Source: Aspidiotus rigidus (Eukaryota > Arthropoda > Insecta > Hemiptera > Diaspididae). From it: 64,000 nt of DNA. How positions within the stretch are numbered: position 1 is the stretch's first letter; the number at the start of each line of letters is the position of its first letter. A program made the position numbers and the translations under genes. Below the pieces are notes generated by a model, which worked only from the letters and a program-made list of their open reading frames with translations, made no database searches and was not told the DNA's origin. Location of the stretch: positions 310,001-374,000 of the forward strand of contig JAVHKY010000015.1 of assembly GCA_035079385.1 (NCBI GenBank), given 5' to 3'. Below, one piece after another: positions 43,681 through 55,270 of this stretch.

Positions 43681-46600
43681 CGGCCGAATAGAACAGAACA
43701 AGAAAATGGGGGAAAAAAAAAACTCCGAACTGTTTTTTGTTGAGTCATTGACTTATTACTTTTAGGTTAGGTCATTGTTAGTCTCGTTAAAGAATTGAGA
43801 CTGAAATTGAATATAATGAATTGATCGACTTTCAGTTTGAACTTGTATTTAAAAATAATCAAAATGGATTTCAGAGTTTGAATTCAATCCTTTCTTTATG
43901 AATACAATACAAAGCAGTGCTAGTAAGTGAAGTTCATTAGGTAAATTTACTCAGCCGCTCCATTCATTACCGATTTTTTTCTTTGATAAGTAATTCTTCT
44001 TGTAGTCATTACTCGTTATTTTGTCGTTAATTTTATAGTGAGAAGATGAACATTAGGCTGAAGAATGTGAATGACAGCAACTACAGTATTGCAGAAGTAT
44101 ATGAGCGGAATAATAGTTTGGTATGCTCGTCGTTTGCAACTGAGTTGTTGGTGAATACTGAATAATGTATCTATGGCCGATTTAATATTTACATCGTTCA
44201 ATATCCGCTGAAATAGAAAATGTGAAATTCAGAAGGAAAGTGGTCATTGGTACGTACGTTGGTGTATGGTGTAGGCTACTGATTAACTGCAATCGCCAGC
44301 AGAGCCTCTTGATAATTTGTTTGTTGATCTTGAAAGGGTTGATGCTCACAAACTGCAGCCTTTTCCGTTTCCAGTTTTTATCTCGCCACATTTTTCCTCT
44401 CGTTTTTCTCATGTACCGCTCACTGTAGCAAATGCGATGGATGAAGGCATATAAGCCAATAGGTTGGGTACCAATCAAAAATTGATAGTTTGCGATGTAA
44501 GCTACCTGCAATTACTCAAGTTATGTAGGGGAAATTTAAGAGAATATGGATTTTATCATTTTTTTCTCAATGGGTAGTCTGTAATGTAAGCTAGTATAGG
44601 TACTTTGTATCGACGTCAGCACTCATCTTTTTTTACAGGCAGAAATCTTCAATAATTGAAATGGGAACAAATATTCTGAAAGCTGGCTTATGACAAAAAT
44701 TTCCCAGTGGCTGTCTGTTCTCCGCTGCGTCAAGAAACGCTGCCCTAACGGTAACGTTCTAAAAACGGTTTTTGTGATGAGTGAATTTTCTCATTGGACT
44801 GAGGTACTTATTACAAGTTTTTCAAAATTACAAAGAATTGGCATGTAAAATATGGAGTAAGTTATACCTATTTATCGTTCAATCATATCTTTCTATAGCT
44901 AGTTCATAGTTGCAGCCGGATACGTCTTCAGTGGTACCTATCCTAAGTTGTAGACAAAGGTATTTGTCCATCATTCTGTGGCTCTTCCTCCAGATGAATT
45001 AGATGATCATTATGAAATAGTTTGGGCTTAATTGTTACGCCCATATCACACTGTAGCGTTTTGCAATTGTATTGTTATCAATATGAAGTTTGAGTAAGTT
45101 ATCAAAGTTCTAAGTTACTTATAATTCGATGATCTTTCCATGTCACATTGTGTAGCGTCTTGTAATTGTATTGTTATCAGTAGGTACGGTACCCATTCAA
45201 AGATTGAGTGAGTAATTTGTCAAAGTTCCTTTTGTAATTTGATCTTGTTTCAATTACCAACAGTGGGTTTGCTGGAATTCATTTTCTAGAGTATGAATCG
45301 CTGAGAATCCAAACGACTTTAAATATCCTATTTTTTTGAGCTTTATGCCCGTGATTAAATTGAAGGGCTTAAGGTTGTACACATCAGTTGTTGTGATCCG
45401 TTATTTTTTGTATTCTGTTCGAAATTTTGCGGAAAACACGAGTCGTAATCGTAAACGCGCTATAGCTTGTAAACTATATTCTCTCATATCTTGGTATAGC
45501 CTGAGTAGTTATGAATTATATTCGCGAGTTTTTCCAGGAATGCGATTTTACCATTTAGTTCGATCTTTTGGAATGTAATTTGTAGCGAAGAAGTTGAGAG
45601 TTTCACGCTATAGCTCATTGATTTCGCGTCAAGGTCGATATATTTTGAATCCTGAAACGCTACATAATGTTACAAATCATTCATAGAGGTATTATAATTT
45701 CCTCCGTGCAAGAATGAAGGTGTTTTAAAATGTACATTTTTAATTGAGTAAGTTATTGTTCTATCGCAGCATTATCATCGATTTGAGCACCCATAATTTC
45801 TATTTCCATAGTTTTCGATCATGGATAGACGATATAGAAAGTCGTTAAATAAGTAGGTAGGTTCTGTCGCTCGCGCAAGATTATTTCCGGTGGAATTGCT
45901 GCGAGCGATTCGAAAACTATAAGTATGGTGTTATTATGCCTATAATAATTATAGGTACCTAATCGAAAAGTTCATATTTCCTGTCTGGAGATTTACTCAT
46001 ATTCTCAATGTTTGGAATTGTTGAGATAAGAAAAACACTTAAATGGTATATTGAACATTCCCTCACAGTGCTTAAATGTTGGGTTTTTGCTTTGTGAGTT
46101 AGGAGTAATTTCAGTACTGATTTCAAAATTTTAATAAGCATGAGTTAGACTACTCGAATAGGTACTTGTATTCGGAATTTCCGTTTTCGTGGAAGACTGT
46201 TTCGCTCATCCTTAAAATTAATTTTCACCAAAATTAAAAGTAAGTTCGCACGATGAAAACCAGATTTATTCTTGAAAGAAGATAAAAATTATGTTCGCCA
46301 GTCTTCAAAAGTAATATTTTCCCGTCTTAATTTATGCACGAAAGTTAGCGGTACAACCACAATATTAAGATGATAAAATTTTTTATTGCGAAGTTTTCCG
46401 ACTCTGAAGGACGGTTCCTATTTTATTAGTTTCTTCACTTTTACTTTCGTAGCGCATTATTTCTCCATTCATTAAATATACTACAGCGTGTCTGATGCCC
46501 TTCTACATATATACGTCCATCAAATTCTTTTTACCACATCGTCATACATTTTTACCCATATAGGCGTGAACTAAAGACATGAAGTATTGGTCTTCGAAGC

Positions 46601-49600
46601 ATCCAAAGTTAAAGTGCTAATTAATTTTCGTCGTTACTTTATTATAATTCACTGGTCACTTGATATCGTATGTATTGGGCTTTCGTTGAAGTCTTATCAA
46701 AAAACACCGTTCTCACGTTTAGTGCGTTAATCGACCAACACATTAAACAAAAAGTCGCACGAAATACTATGACGACATTAATTCCTCTATTATTTATGAA
46801 GGAAGTACATAATTTATTCATTTATAAGATGTGAGTGTGACTCGGCACAAATTACCCAATTGCACTGGAGTAACAGAGGGGCTATTGAGAGGGACTTGGA
46901 GAGTAGAATATTAGAGAAATTCTAATTGAAGGTCCTTGGATACTAGGCAGTCTCTTACGCGTTCTGAGACTTTTTAAACTTGTTGTACCCGATTACTTTT
47001 CGGCTATTTGAATTTCTCTTTTTTAGTCGATCGTTGTTTTCTTCTCAGGTAGATCGCCACGTTAGCGACAGTCCGAGCTACTTCCTCGTAAACACCTTTA
47101 GGATGTGGATGGGAACATGTTCTATCTCCATGTAATGGAGTCATGGTATCTATTCAGTTATTTAGTTCGTGTATTTAAGCCCATAACCCAGAGTCTGGTG
47201 AGAATATGCACCATACCGAGAAGATCCTGTTCAACCCTGTATTAGAGTCTCTCCCATATACTTTCCATCATCTGTAACTAGTTTGAAGAGATTAGAGGAC
47301 ATCCTGAGAGACGAGTTCTAGACTCGGCATTCTAGGTAGGATAGAATTAACTCTCGGTAAATCTTACATTCGATCTTTTTTCTAAATTTCCCTCCAACAA
47401 GGAACTTCAAAGCTCTTGGGTTGTAATCTTGGACTGAAAAATCGAATCACTGGTCTGTACTGGTGAACTTCAACGTCTGTATCATATTTCCATTGTATTA
47501 TGTCACTTGTAACACCAAGTCTTCTCAATCGTGAAGTACATTTGGTTATCAGAAGGTGGTTAGCCAGTTTTGGGTCGTGTTTAGGTCTTTGGTGGCGGAT
47601 GTCTGACAGAAGGTCAGATGTACTCAGTTGACATTGTGAATCTTGTTGTGGTCTGAGCGTGGTCCATGGACACATTGAATGCGGTTCAGGTGCGGCGGAA
47701 TTGTGTGGCAGGATGTTGGAACGCCATTGGGGAACCTAGAATTATCGCTTTTTACCGCAGTAAAAAGTAGCTAAATAAATCTCGCCATGGAGCTACCCTG
47801 GTGTGGGTAAGGAGGTAGAGAGTGAATAAAATGGACAACCATTTTGGTTGTAAAATAAATTTAGCACGCCTTTGGTTAACATTGGAAAACGAGATGGACG
47901 TCCGGCAGACCTGCGCTTTCAGAAGTCGTCAGACAAACAAAATGAAACCAGCAGTACGCAAGTGGACGGTTAGTCATCTCTTCGTCCACCACTGAGCATC
48001 GCCCGTAATGACCACTCTTGATCTCGTGAGATGATAAAAACTAAAATTTTCTCAGTCTATAATGTCATAAGAGAATTCCTTTCTAGGTCAAGGTCAATCG
48101 GGGTAGAAGTGAGACGTCGCCCACACTCCCGTACGATCCTATAAATAAAATCTGAAATTTTACTATCTCTATGGAGCCTTACCTCGCAATATTTTCAAGC
48201 CTTCTTTCCTTCACGAGTACTTCAACGCATCCATAATGACATCACGGCAGGATATTCAAGATATTTATCTTGGTTTGTGATGAAAGTAGGATTATTGTGG
48301 CGTGACATAACCTCGATCGCAATTGATCCTGCAACTGCGGGTTCATATTTTCCATTGTTTTAGTATAAAGTAAATCATTTGATTTCAGGTTCTGTTTGCA
48401 TTGAATAGACCTACGTAATAATTGTACATAGGAGTTTATTCACATTATGATGATCGAGAACGAACTCTAGAAGACAAAGTTAGGAAACTTCAAATACTGA
48501 TCTCTACCATCGATTGCATACGAGTGGAATTAACCCGAAAATAGAGAAATCATGATAAAGAGTTCGACGAGTTCAGTCTAAAAGAGCATCAGGCCTCGCT
48601 CGCAATCTTTATCATTCAATTTGTAGGCTGGCTGTTTGTTTTCATTAGAAGACCTAGATGGTCATCACTCTCTATACATAGATACAGACACAATTATACA
48701 GACGAATTGAGAACATACCGCCTGCTCGCTGCTGTAGATCGCAATCGAAAACGTTGGCTCCACCACAAGGGGCGACGATGTAAGATGAGTCTGTCAGAAT
48801 CAAATTAAATAGTCGAAAATTTAATAACAGGTATCCATAAACAGCAACTTTCTTCCTTATTGCTCGTTTGTACTCAAAAGTACTCGCGTACGGAAATGTG
48901 TAACCCCGCGGCTATAATTAACAATACTCGATAATTAGCCCGATGCTTTTCCCGCGTATTTTCTATTTGCGATGAATTCGTCGTGAATATTAATTGTGCG
49001 TGAGGACGCGTTAACCCGACGCACCGTAGGCCTCATGCATACTGTTTATCGTCTATCTACGATCTTATCAAGCGCTCTCTCGCGGTGATTGAATATGATT
49101 TTCCTCTTACTATGTAGCATCAATGAGTGATCACGTGAAAAAAATCAGTTTCTCTGTGATGCCCTTACATCTTATAGGATTTTCTTTTTCGGTCATTTAA
49201 AATTAATAGTATTTTTATGGGCGGTTAGGAGGACGATTTCTAATTTTTTTCATTTTATCATTAAATACCACATACTTGAATAATATGGTATTTTTAAGAA
49301 TGCAATACACCTTGTATTTAATGGGATTTATCGAAATTCGAAACCGAGCACTCTCGTCGTTGATGGATTGTGTCAGGAATGCTCGCAATCTATAATTAAA
49401 ACGGATGAGTGCTTGATGCGATTCCTAATCTTCGAAGTACGAGGGGAAATTTACAGCTTTATTTGTTATCTATGGTGTTTACGACACATGTACGAAAAAA
49501 CGATGAAATAATTTGCATTTTCATTTAGATTGCTGCTTTTCGGAAAAAGTTGTTCTAAGACCCATCGTCCTCTTCCGAAGTGATGTTGATTGTAACTTTT

Positions 49601-49722
49601 TTTTTTTTTTGGTCCCCCAATCTTCACTTACGAAGTGGGGCAAATTTATTACCTATTAGTCCGCCACTGAGTTTATAATAGAAGTGCTCAGTGACGGACA
49701 ATGACTGCTATACCTAATTATC
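43681..49722. other. No gene recognised (6 kb)
   Basis: No frame longer than 110 codons and none with a known domain. The minus frame at 47382-47675 (97 codons) and at 44182-44511 (109 codons) are unremarkable. I see no tandem arrays. It could hold regulatory DNA or introns of a gene outside the window, but nothing in the sequence shows it. Confidence 0.5.
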
Positions 49723-49988
49723 ATATGTGGTGTAACGCGAGAAAAGGGACCAGTCTGGCCTGAGCGGTTCTTCACAGAACACGTGTTCAAAGTTGAAAAT
49801 CGTAATATCTCGCATTAGAGTGAACGGATTTTCGTGAAATTTAGAGACAAGTAATATCTCGCGTTAGAGTGAACGGATTTTCGTGAAATTTAGAGACATG
49901 AGATATTACGATTTTCAACTTTGAACATGTGTTCTGTGAAGAACCGCTCAGGCCAGACTGGTCCCTTTTCTCGCGTTACACCACATAT
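49723..49988. mobile_element. Fold-back (MITE-like) element, 266 bp
   Basis: The left arm, starting ATATGTGGTGTAACGCGAGA, is inverted in the right arm ending TCTCGCGTTACACCACATAT; the arms match over about 85-90 nt with few differences. The centre holds a 49-bp tandem duplication (TAATATCTCGC.TTAGAGTGAACGG... at 49803 and 49852). It is non-coding and would fold into one long stem. Confidence 0.9.
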
Positions 49989-50095
49989 ATTTAAACATGT
50001 TCTTATCTGGTCTATGAAACCTCAAATGGCCATCGTGTACCAATCGGTGTGTTTGTGACAGCCATCATTTTGGGGGTTCATTCTTCTTCTTCTTC

Positions 50096-50760
50096 TTATT
50101 GCACGAGCTTTATTGCCGTACCCACTGGTGTTTTGGAAGATGATGCTGCACTTTTTGAGAGCTTTTTGGCTTTTTTCATATAAATAATTGAAATGCTGTT
50201 CGTATCGTAGTTGAGGGCTCCCACTTTCTTTTGTAGGAGTCCTTCATAGCTTGCTCTGGTTATGACTAGTAGGTCGTCTGCAAGTGCACATCTTGTGATC
50301 TTATTTTCCTTGAGGACTTTCAGTAGTTGGTCATAGACTACGTTCCAGAGAAGTGGTCCGAGGACACTGCCTTGTGGGCATCCACTTGTTATTTTGACCT
50401 CTAATCCTTTGTATATTACCTTTCTGTTGCTAAGGTATGCTATAATCATATTAATGCACTATGCCTTACAAAATCAAATGCCAATCTGATATCAAACGAC
50501 AATATTGCTGTTACTCCTCCTTTCGCCACTTTCTTCTGATAGTTCATTATTACATACTGTGTACAATCTTCTGTGCTTCTCCCTTCTACAAATCCAAATT
50601 GTTCACCGCTTATATGCTCTATTTTGTTGCAGTGCTTCTTCAATTCTTCAGCTATTACTGTTTCAATCAGTTTCCCTATGCATGGGAGCATGGTCAGAGG
50701 TCGGTAACTGCTTGTCAGGGATCTTTCTGTCTCCTTGCCTGCTTTAAGGATCAGGCACGC
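50096..50760 (-). pseudogene. R1/jockey-type RT remnant (ORF2)
   Basis: The minus strand encodes GKLIETVIAEELKKH, GEQFGFVEGRSTEDC and LSFDIRLAFDFVRHSAL (50691-50446), then a frame change and loss of roughly 20 residues, then MIIAYLSNRKVIYKG, GCPQGSVLGPLLWNVVYDQLL and CALADDLLVI (50449-50096). The catalytic ADD motif is present, but the break and the missing endonuclease make it dead. It ends at a (GAA)n-type tail (TTCTTCTTCTTCTTCTT on the plus strand at 50083-50099), likely the 3' tail. It follows the ORF1 remnant directly. Confidence 0.85.
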
Positions 50761-50770
50761 TAGTCCCGTT

Positions 50771-51468
50771 TTATATCGTTGTGGGAAGGTCTGGCAAGCT
50801 CTTCATTTGCTCTTTAAGTTCAGCTATTTCAGTGGACTGTTCTTCTAGCTTGACGTGTAGGAACTCGAAGCGCTTCTTGTAATTGTCTCTCTCATTCATG
50901 ATGTGATTTATTTGGTTGGCAGACAAGGTTGACAGATTTTTTGATGTAATGATACTATCACGTGGGACTTCGTGCTGTAACAAAACATGGATGCTATCCA
51001 AGGGTCTCTTACTATTATGTGGAGGGGAGATGTCATCAATTAGCGAATTGTCGCTAGTGACTTCGCTTATGGAGGAATTGACCTCGCTATCGCTAAATTC
51101 ATCTCCCTCGTCTGCAGAGGCCGAGTTCCTTGGGTTTGGATGATTTGGAGTTAATGCTGAAGTGATGGTCTGTGCATGAGGAATTGTGCTTCTTTGTGCA
51201 TGGAACTGCGAGGGCGCATCTTACTTACTGCATTATTTGTAGGGGGGGGGGGGATAACTGGTCTTTCTGTCTGGAGAACCACAACTCCATCTTGGCCATG
51301 GAGAATACGTTCAGTGGGAAAAGGTGAGTCAACAGGGGTTTCAGATTCGTGACTTGGGGCATTTGCAATATTAGGTCTATAACTTGGACCACGAATATTT
51401 GAGTTGGTTCCACCACGCCCACGCTTAGCCGTATTGGCATGATTATTTGAATTTTTGCCTCTCGTCAT
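50771..51468 (-). pseudogene. ORF1 remnant of the same non-LTR element
   Basis: The minus strand starts at an ATG at 51468 (MTRGKNSNNHANTAKRGRGG, basic), continues with a Pro/Ser-rich part, and after frame changes ends in a coiled-coil-like segment (NERDNYKKRFEFLHVKLEE, QSTEIAELKEQMKSL; 51001-50771). This is the usual make-up of a nucleic-acid-binding ORF1 protein, but no zinc knuckle is left. ORF1 runs straight into RT with no endonuclease between, so the copy carries an internal deletion. Confidence 0.65.
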
Positions 51469-51901
51469 CTTGCCTCCGAGAGGAGGAAGATGTTGGAGTT
51501 ATAGGGGCCAAACTATAAACGGAAGATTACAATAAAACAGATAATGAGGCAGAAACAACCCTAACCCCAATTATATTTGGGTCAATAGTGGCCCAAAAGA
51601 CCAGTAAAAGAGTTTAGTGTCTTACAAAATTAGAAAATTCCAATATGATATTTGCTGCAAGGGCTGCAAGCCTGCCGCCCAAATGTTATGTTATTATGAA
51701 CCAGCTGCCGGGCTGAACGTCTGCAGTCCAAATATCTTGTTTATCAAAAACTGTTACAAGGTTGCCAAATCTGGAGCAATTTGTCCCTATCAAATTCAAA
51801 TCAGTATGAAGAGTTGTTGATAAGATGAATAAATTATTCAGAATTGAATAAAATTATTGTAATAATCTGTTACCGAGAAACGCTATATTTGAGAAAAGGT
51901 T

Positions 51902-52154
51902 AAACCTTTGACTATATACCTGTTATGGACTGAGCTTCGCCCATTTAAACGAGCGTAGAAACATGTATAGCGTGCGGAAGACTCCAACGTTGGCCGCGCG
52001 GATGAGTGCGCAGAGGAATAACAGCTTCTCCTCCCTCCGCAATCAACCGTGTCGCCTATTTTGAATCCTCCGCATTTTATTTTCTTATCATATCTTTCCA
52101 CGGGTATACGTCGTCTTAGCTCAGTCCATAAGAGGTATATAGTGAAAGGGTTGA
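51902..52154. mobile_element. Inverted-repeat (MITE-like) element, about 250 bp
   Basis: ACTATATACCTGTTATGGAC on the left and its inverse, GTCCATAAGAGGTATATAGT, on the right lie in terminal repeats of about 34 bp with two or three mismatches. The inside is non-coding. A target duplication is not clear. Confidence 0.8.
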
Positions 52155-53680
52155 ACCCGTTTACCTAATGGCAGGTCGAGTTTGGAACCTCCTTCCCATA
52201 AACTAACTACTGAAGCTATTCTCCCAAGGCCTTACCTATCAGCAGCGAACCTAATAGATAGAAAGCTTTTGACGGGGACACTCCGTGCAGTTTAGGCTGA
52301 TGGAGCCGTCAGCGTGAGGAAGGATATAGATGGCTGCGAGCAAACCTATTTTTTAATGGAGTGGTCAACGGGTGTTCGCCAGCACCCTGCAGGCAGCCAG
52401 GAATTGAGGAAGAGGAAGAGGAAAACACAGTTCAAGTGTCAAGTGGAAGGTTATTCCCAGCTCCCAGGACGATAACTGTAATTGATTCAGTAAAATATCG
52501 AGTGTAGGCAGAGTATGATTAGTTCTAGCTGGTCAAACTGGCGATAGAATCCCAACACATGTAGATGTTATCACCAAAGTGAAACAAGATATACTTGATT
52601 TACTTGAATGAAATGCGAGGTTACCGGTAGTGATAGACCGCGTCATATATTGGGAGTCCAGAGATTTGTGCTGTGGATGGAACAAAGTTAGCAATTTAGA
52701 TAGGTGAAATTCAACTACTCCGCTGCAAAGATAGAACTTGAGGGGCGGATACGGGATTCTCGAGAAGTCAAAATGAAGGCTGCGATGATTGAATCGTGAG
52801 ATTAAACAAACAAGAACTCAGTTTTTCCACTCACTGCAGTGCAGAAATTCCGTTTTTATCAATGAATGGTAATAATGATTTCCTTCTAATTCCTCTCAAT
52901 GCGCGCGTATTATTGCAAAAGCGCTAATTAAAACTATCAGCCCGTCCCTCGAACGCGATTTTGTCTGTTTTTCGACGGCCGAGGTTAACTTGTCTTCGGA
53001 AATACGAGATAGGTATACGAAAATGACATCGCTTACGACAACAACTCTCTTGTCGGGCACGAGTTGTTCCTCATACTATAGCTAGACCTGATTGGAGGAA
53101 TGGTCAACAAGAATGTAGGTACGAGAAGTATTCGTGAAGCACGTGATCAACTCGTGGTTTTATTCCAAAACTGAATATTATGTTCCTTGACATAAAGTAG
53201 GTACATAATACGGATACATTCTTATTGCTTGGAATGTCGTAATTACTCGATGAACCGCCGCGTCGCGTCATTATACGAGCGATTTAAAAATGCTGCGTCG
53301 ATTTATTCGACTCGAATCCGCAGTCGAACATCGATCACACACCTTTTGGGAATTCGGTGGTATGTAGGTACTTCGAATTTTTTCCCGTCATGGGGCCAAC
53401 AGAGTGATTACGTAATCTATACCATATATTCGTGGTATGACATCTTTTGGCTCAGACGGAAGGGAAAATAGGTACTGTAGCTAACGCGAAAGAGTCGCGA
53501 GAACAGAGAAAAAAGAGAGATTTTCTGGCAAAGCCAAATAAATTTTCATATCTTTGCCTACTAGTTAGTGACCTCATTTATATTTCAACGCCACGCCCAC
53601 GCCTGCTTCATGCTGAAATTATGGCCTAGCTACCCTGCGAGGAGCTCGGTGGGGATGACGCTGTCACAAGAGGATTCGCC
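52155..53680. other. No gene recognised
   Basis: No domain in any frame. Frames of 60-80 codons at 53229-53629 are unremarkable. Confidence 0.5.
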
Positions 53681-53838
53681 GGCTGATGTTGACGTTACAA
53701 GAAAGTTTAAACCGGATGATGTTTTTACGGTGTTTTTATCCGCCATCAGAAATTATTTTGTCTTAACTGGTATAGCTGGATCGAGCAACTACTGAAAGAC
53801 ATTAAAAATGATCTTTATTTATTTGGCTCCACCAGAAT
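53681..53838. repeat. Copy of dispersed repeat also at 12.46-12.91 kb
   Basis: Shares TTTAAACCGGATGATGTTTTTAC-like start, TCTTAACTGGTATAGCTGGATCGAG and GAAAGACATTAAAAATGATC with 12771-12910. The class is unknown. Confidence 0.65.
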
Positions 53839-54594
53839 ATTTATTTAGACATTTCATTTTCATCTCTTGGTATCCATTTTCTGCAGTGCACGACTGCACT
53901 TTCTATGTCTGATCGTCCTTCACCGTTGTCGCTACTGTGTTGCCTTTGTTCGCCTTTGTCGAGATGAAATTGTTCTGTCGAGTCTTCTTCTGTAGATAAT
54001 TGTGACCTTCCTCTGCATCACAATGGCTTGGCACATATTCTCCTCGATGTCCACAACAAAACTCTCCAAATTCTTTCTATGGTTTGGATTACTTGTTCAC
54101 AACTAATAGCCAGCCAGGCTTTTGAATTTCTCCAGCTTTTTGTCCTTGATGCCTTTTCCTAGCAGTAATCTTCCTTCTTCTGTGAAAGAAACGTCTTGGG
54201 AGCAAAATTGTGCTTTGCCGTCGCTCCCTCTATCTGTTTGGTTTGAACTTCACTTGGTTTTTCAAGTATTCCTTTCCTTCGTCGAATTCCGTGTTTTCAA
54301 ATTCTTGAAGTCCAGCAACTTCTTCAGTTCGAGATCATTCAGATTGGTGATCTTCGGGCACAACATTCAATCTCTCATTGGTGGGGACGCTTGGTGGTCT
54401 GATTTGGATCAAAATCCATTGTTCCATAGGTAGTCCCTTCAATGATAAAAATTATTGATTGCCCTTTAATCTTTTCTGTGTTGTAAGACTTGACGAGGCT
54501 CTGCAGACTGTAGCCAACATATGATTTTCAATAGGGTACCTGTTTTATCGAGTAGTTTTTCGGAGAAAAAAGTCCGCCGTCCGGCAAAGCTCGA

Positions 54595-55200
54595 AGCTAA
54601 AAAACTTTCAAGTCCCCCTTCTATCATATATAGCTCAGGAGGCGGGGCTTTTCGCGGCACAGTTTGATGAAGTCATAGGTCAGCATTTTGACGTCACAAT
54701 CTGATGCCGTTACAGATCATTTTTTTCAAGTCCCTCACCCATTCTATATAGAATGAAGGGCGGGGCTTGTCACGTCACAGTTTGATGAAGTCATAGATCA
54801 GCATCTGATGACGTTATAGATCACTAATGACGTCACAGAGCAGGTTTTTTTCGAGTCCCCCTCCTATCAAATATAGCATGACGTCACAATCTGATGACGT
54901 CATAGATCAATTTTTTCTCAGGTTTCCCTCCTATCATAAATAGCTTGCAAGGCAGGGCCTGTCACGTCACAGTTTGATGACGTCATAGGTCAGCCTTGTG
55001 AGGTCACAATCTGATGACGTCATAGATCTATCATAGCTTGGGGCCGGGTCTGTGATGACACAGTTTGACGGAATCTTAGGTCAGCCTTGTGACGTTACTT
55101 TCTGATGACGTCATAGATAAGTTTTTTCTAAGTTCTCCTCCTATTATATAGTTTCAAAGTCCGGGCCTGTGACGTCAAAATCTACATTTTCCAGATCCCA
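54595..55200. repeat. Degenerate tandem repeat array rich in TGACGTCA
   Basis: Roughly 100-120-bp units, each with a CCCCCTCCTATCA..ATATAGC box, a CAGTTTGATGACGTCATAGG-like part and a CAATCTGATGACGTCATAGA-like part. About eight exact TGACGTCA octamers (the CRE/ATF palindrome) occur within 600 bp, plus many one-base variants. It is followed by AAAACAGGTTCCCTG and the TTAATTTCGTTAAAGAA block shared with 2.04-2.09 kb. Confidence 0.85.
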
Positions 55201-55270
55201 TCTGCCCCGTAAAACAGGTTCCCTGCCACCCCCGTTTAATTTCGTTAAAGAACCCGTGAGTTTTTGATAA

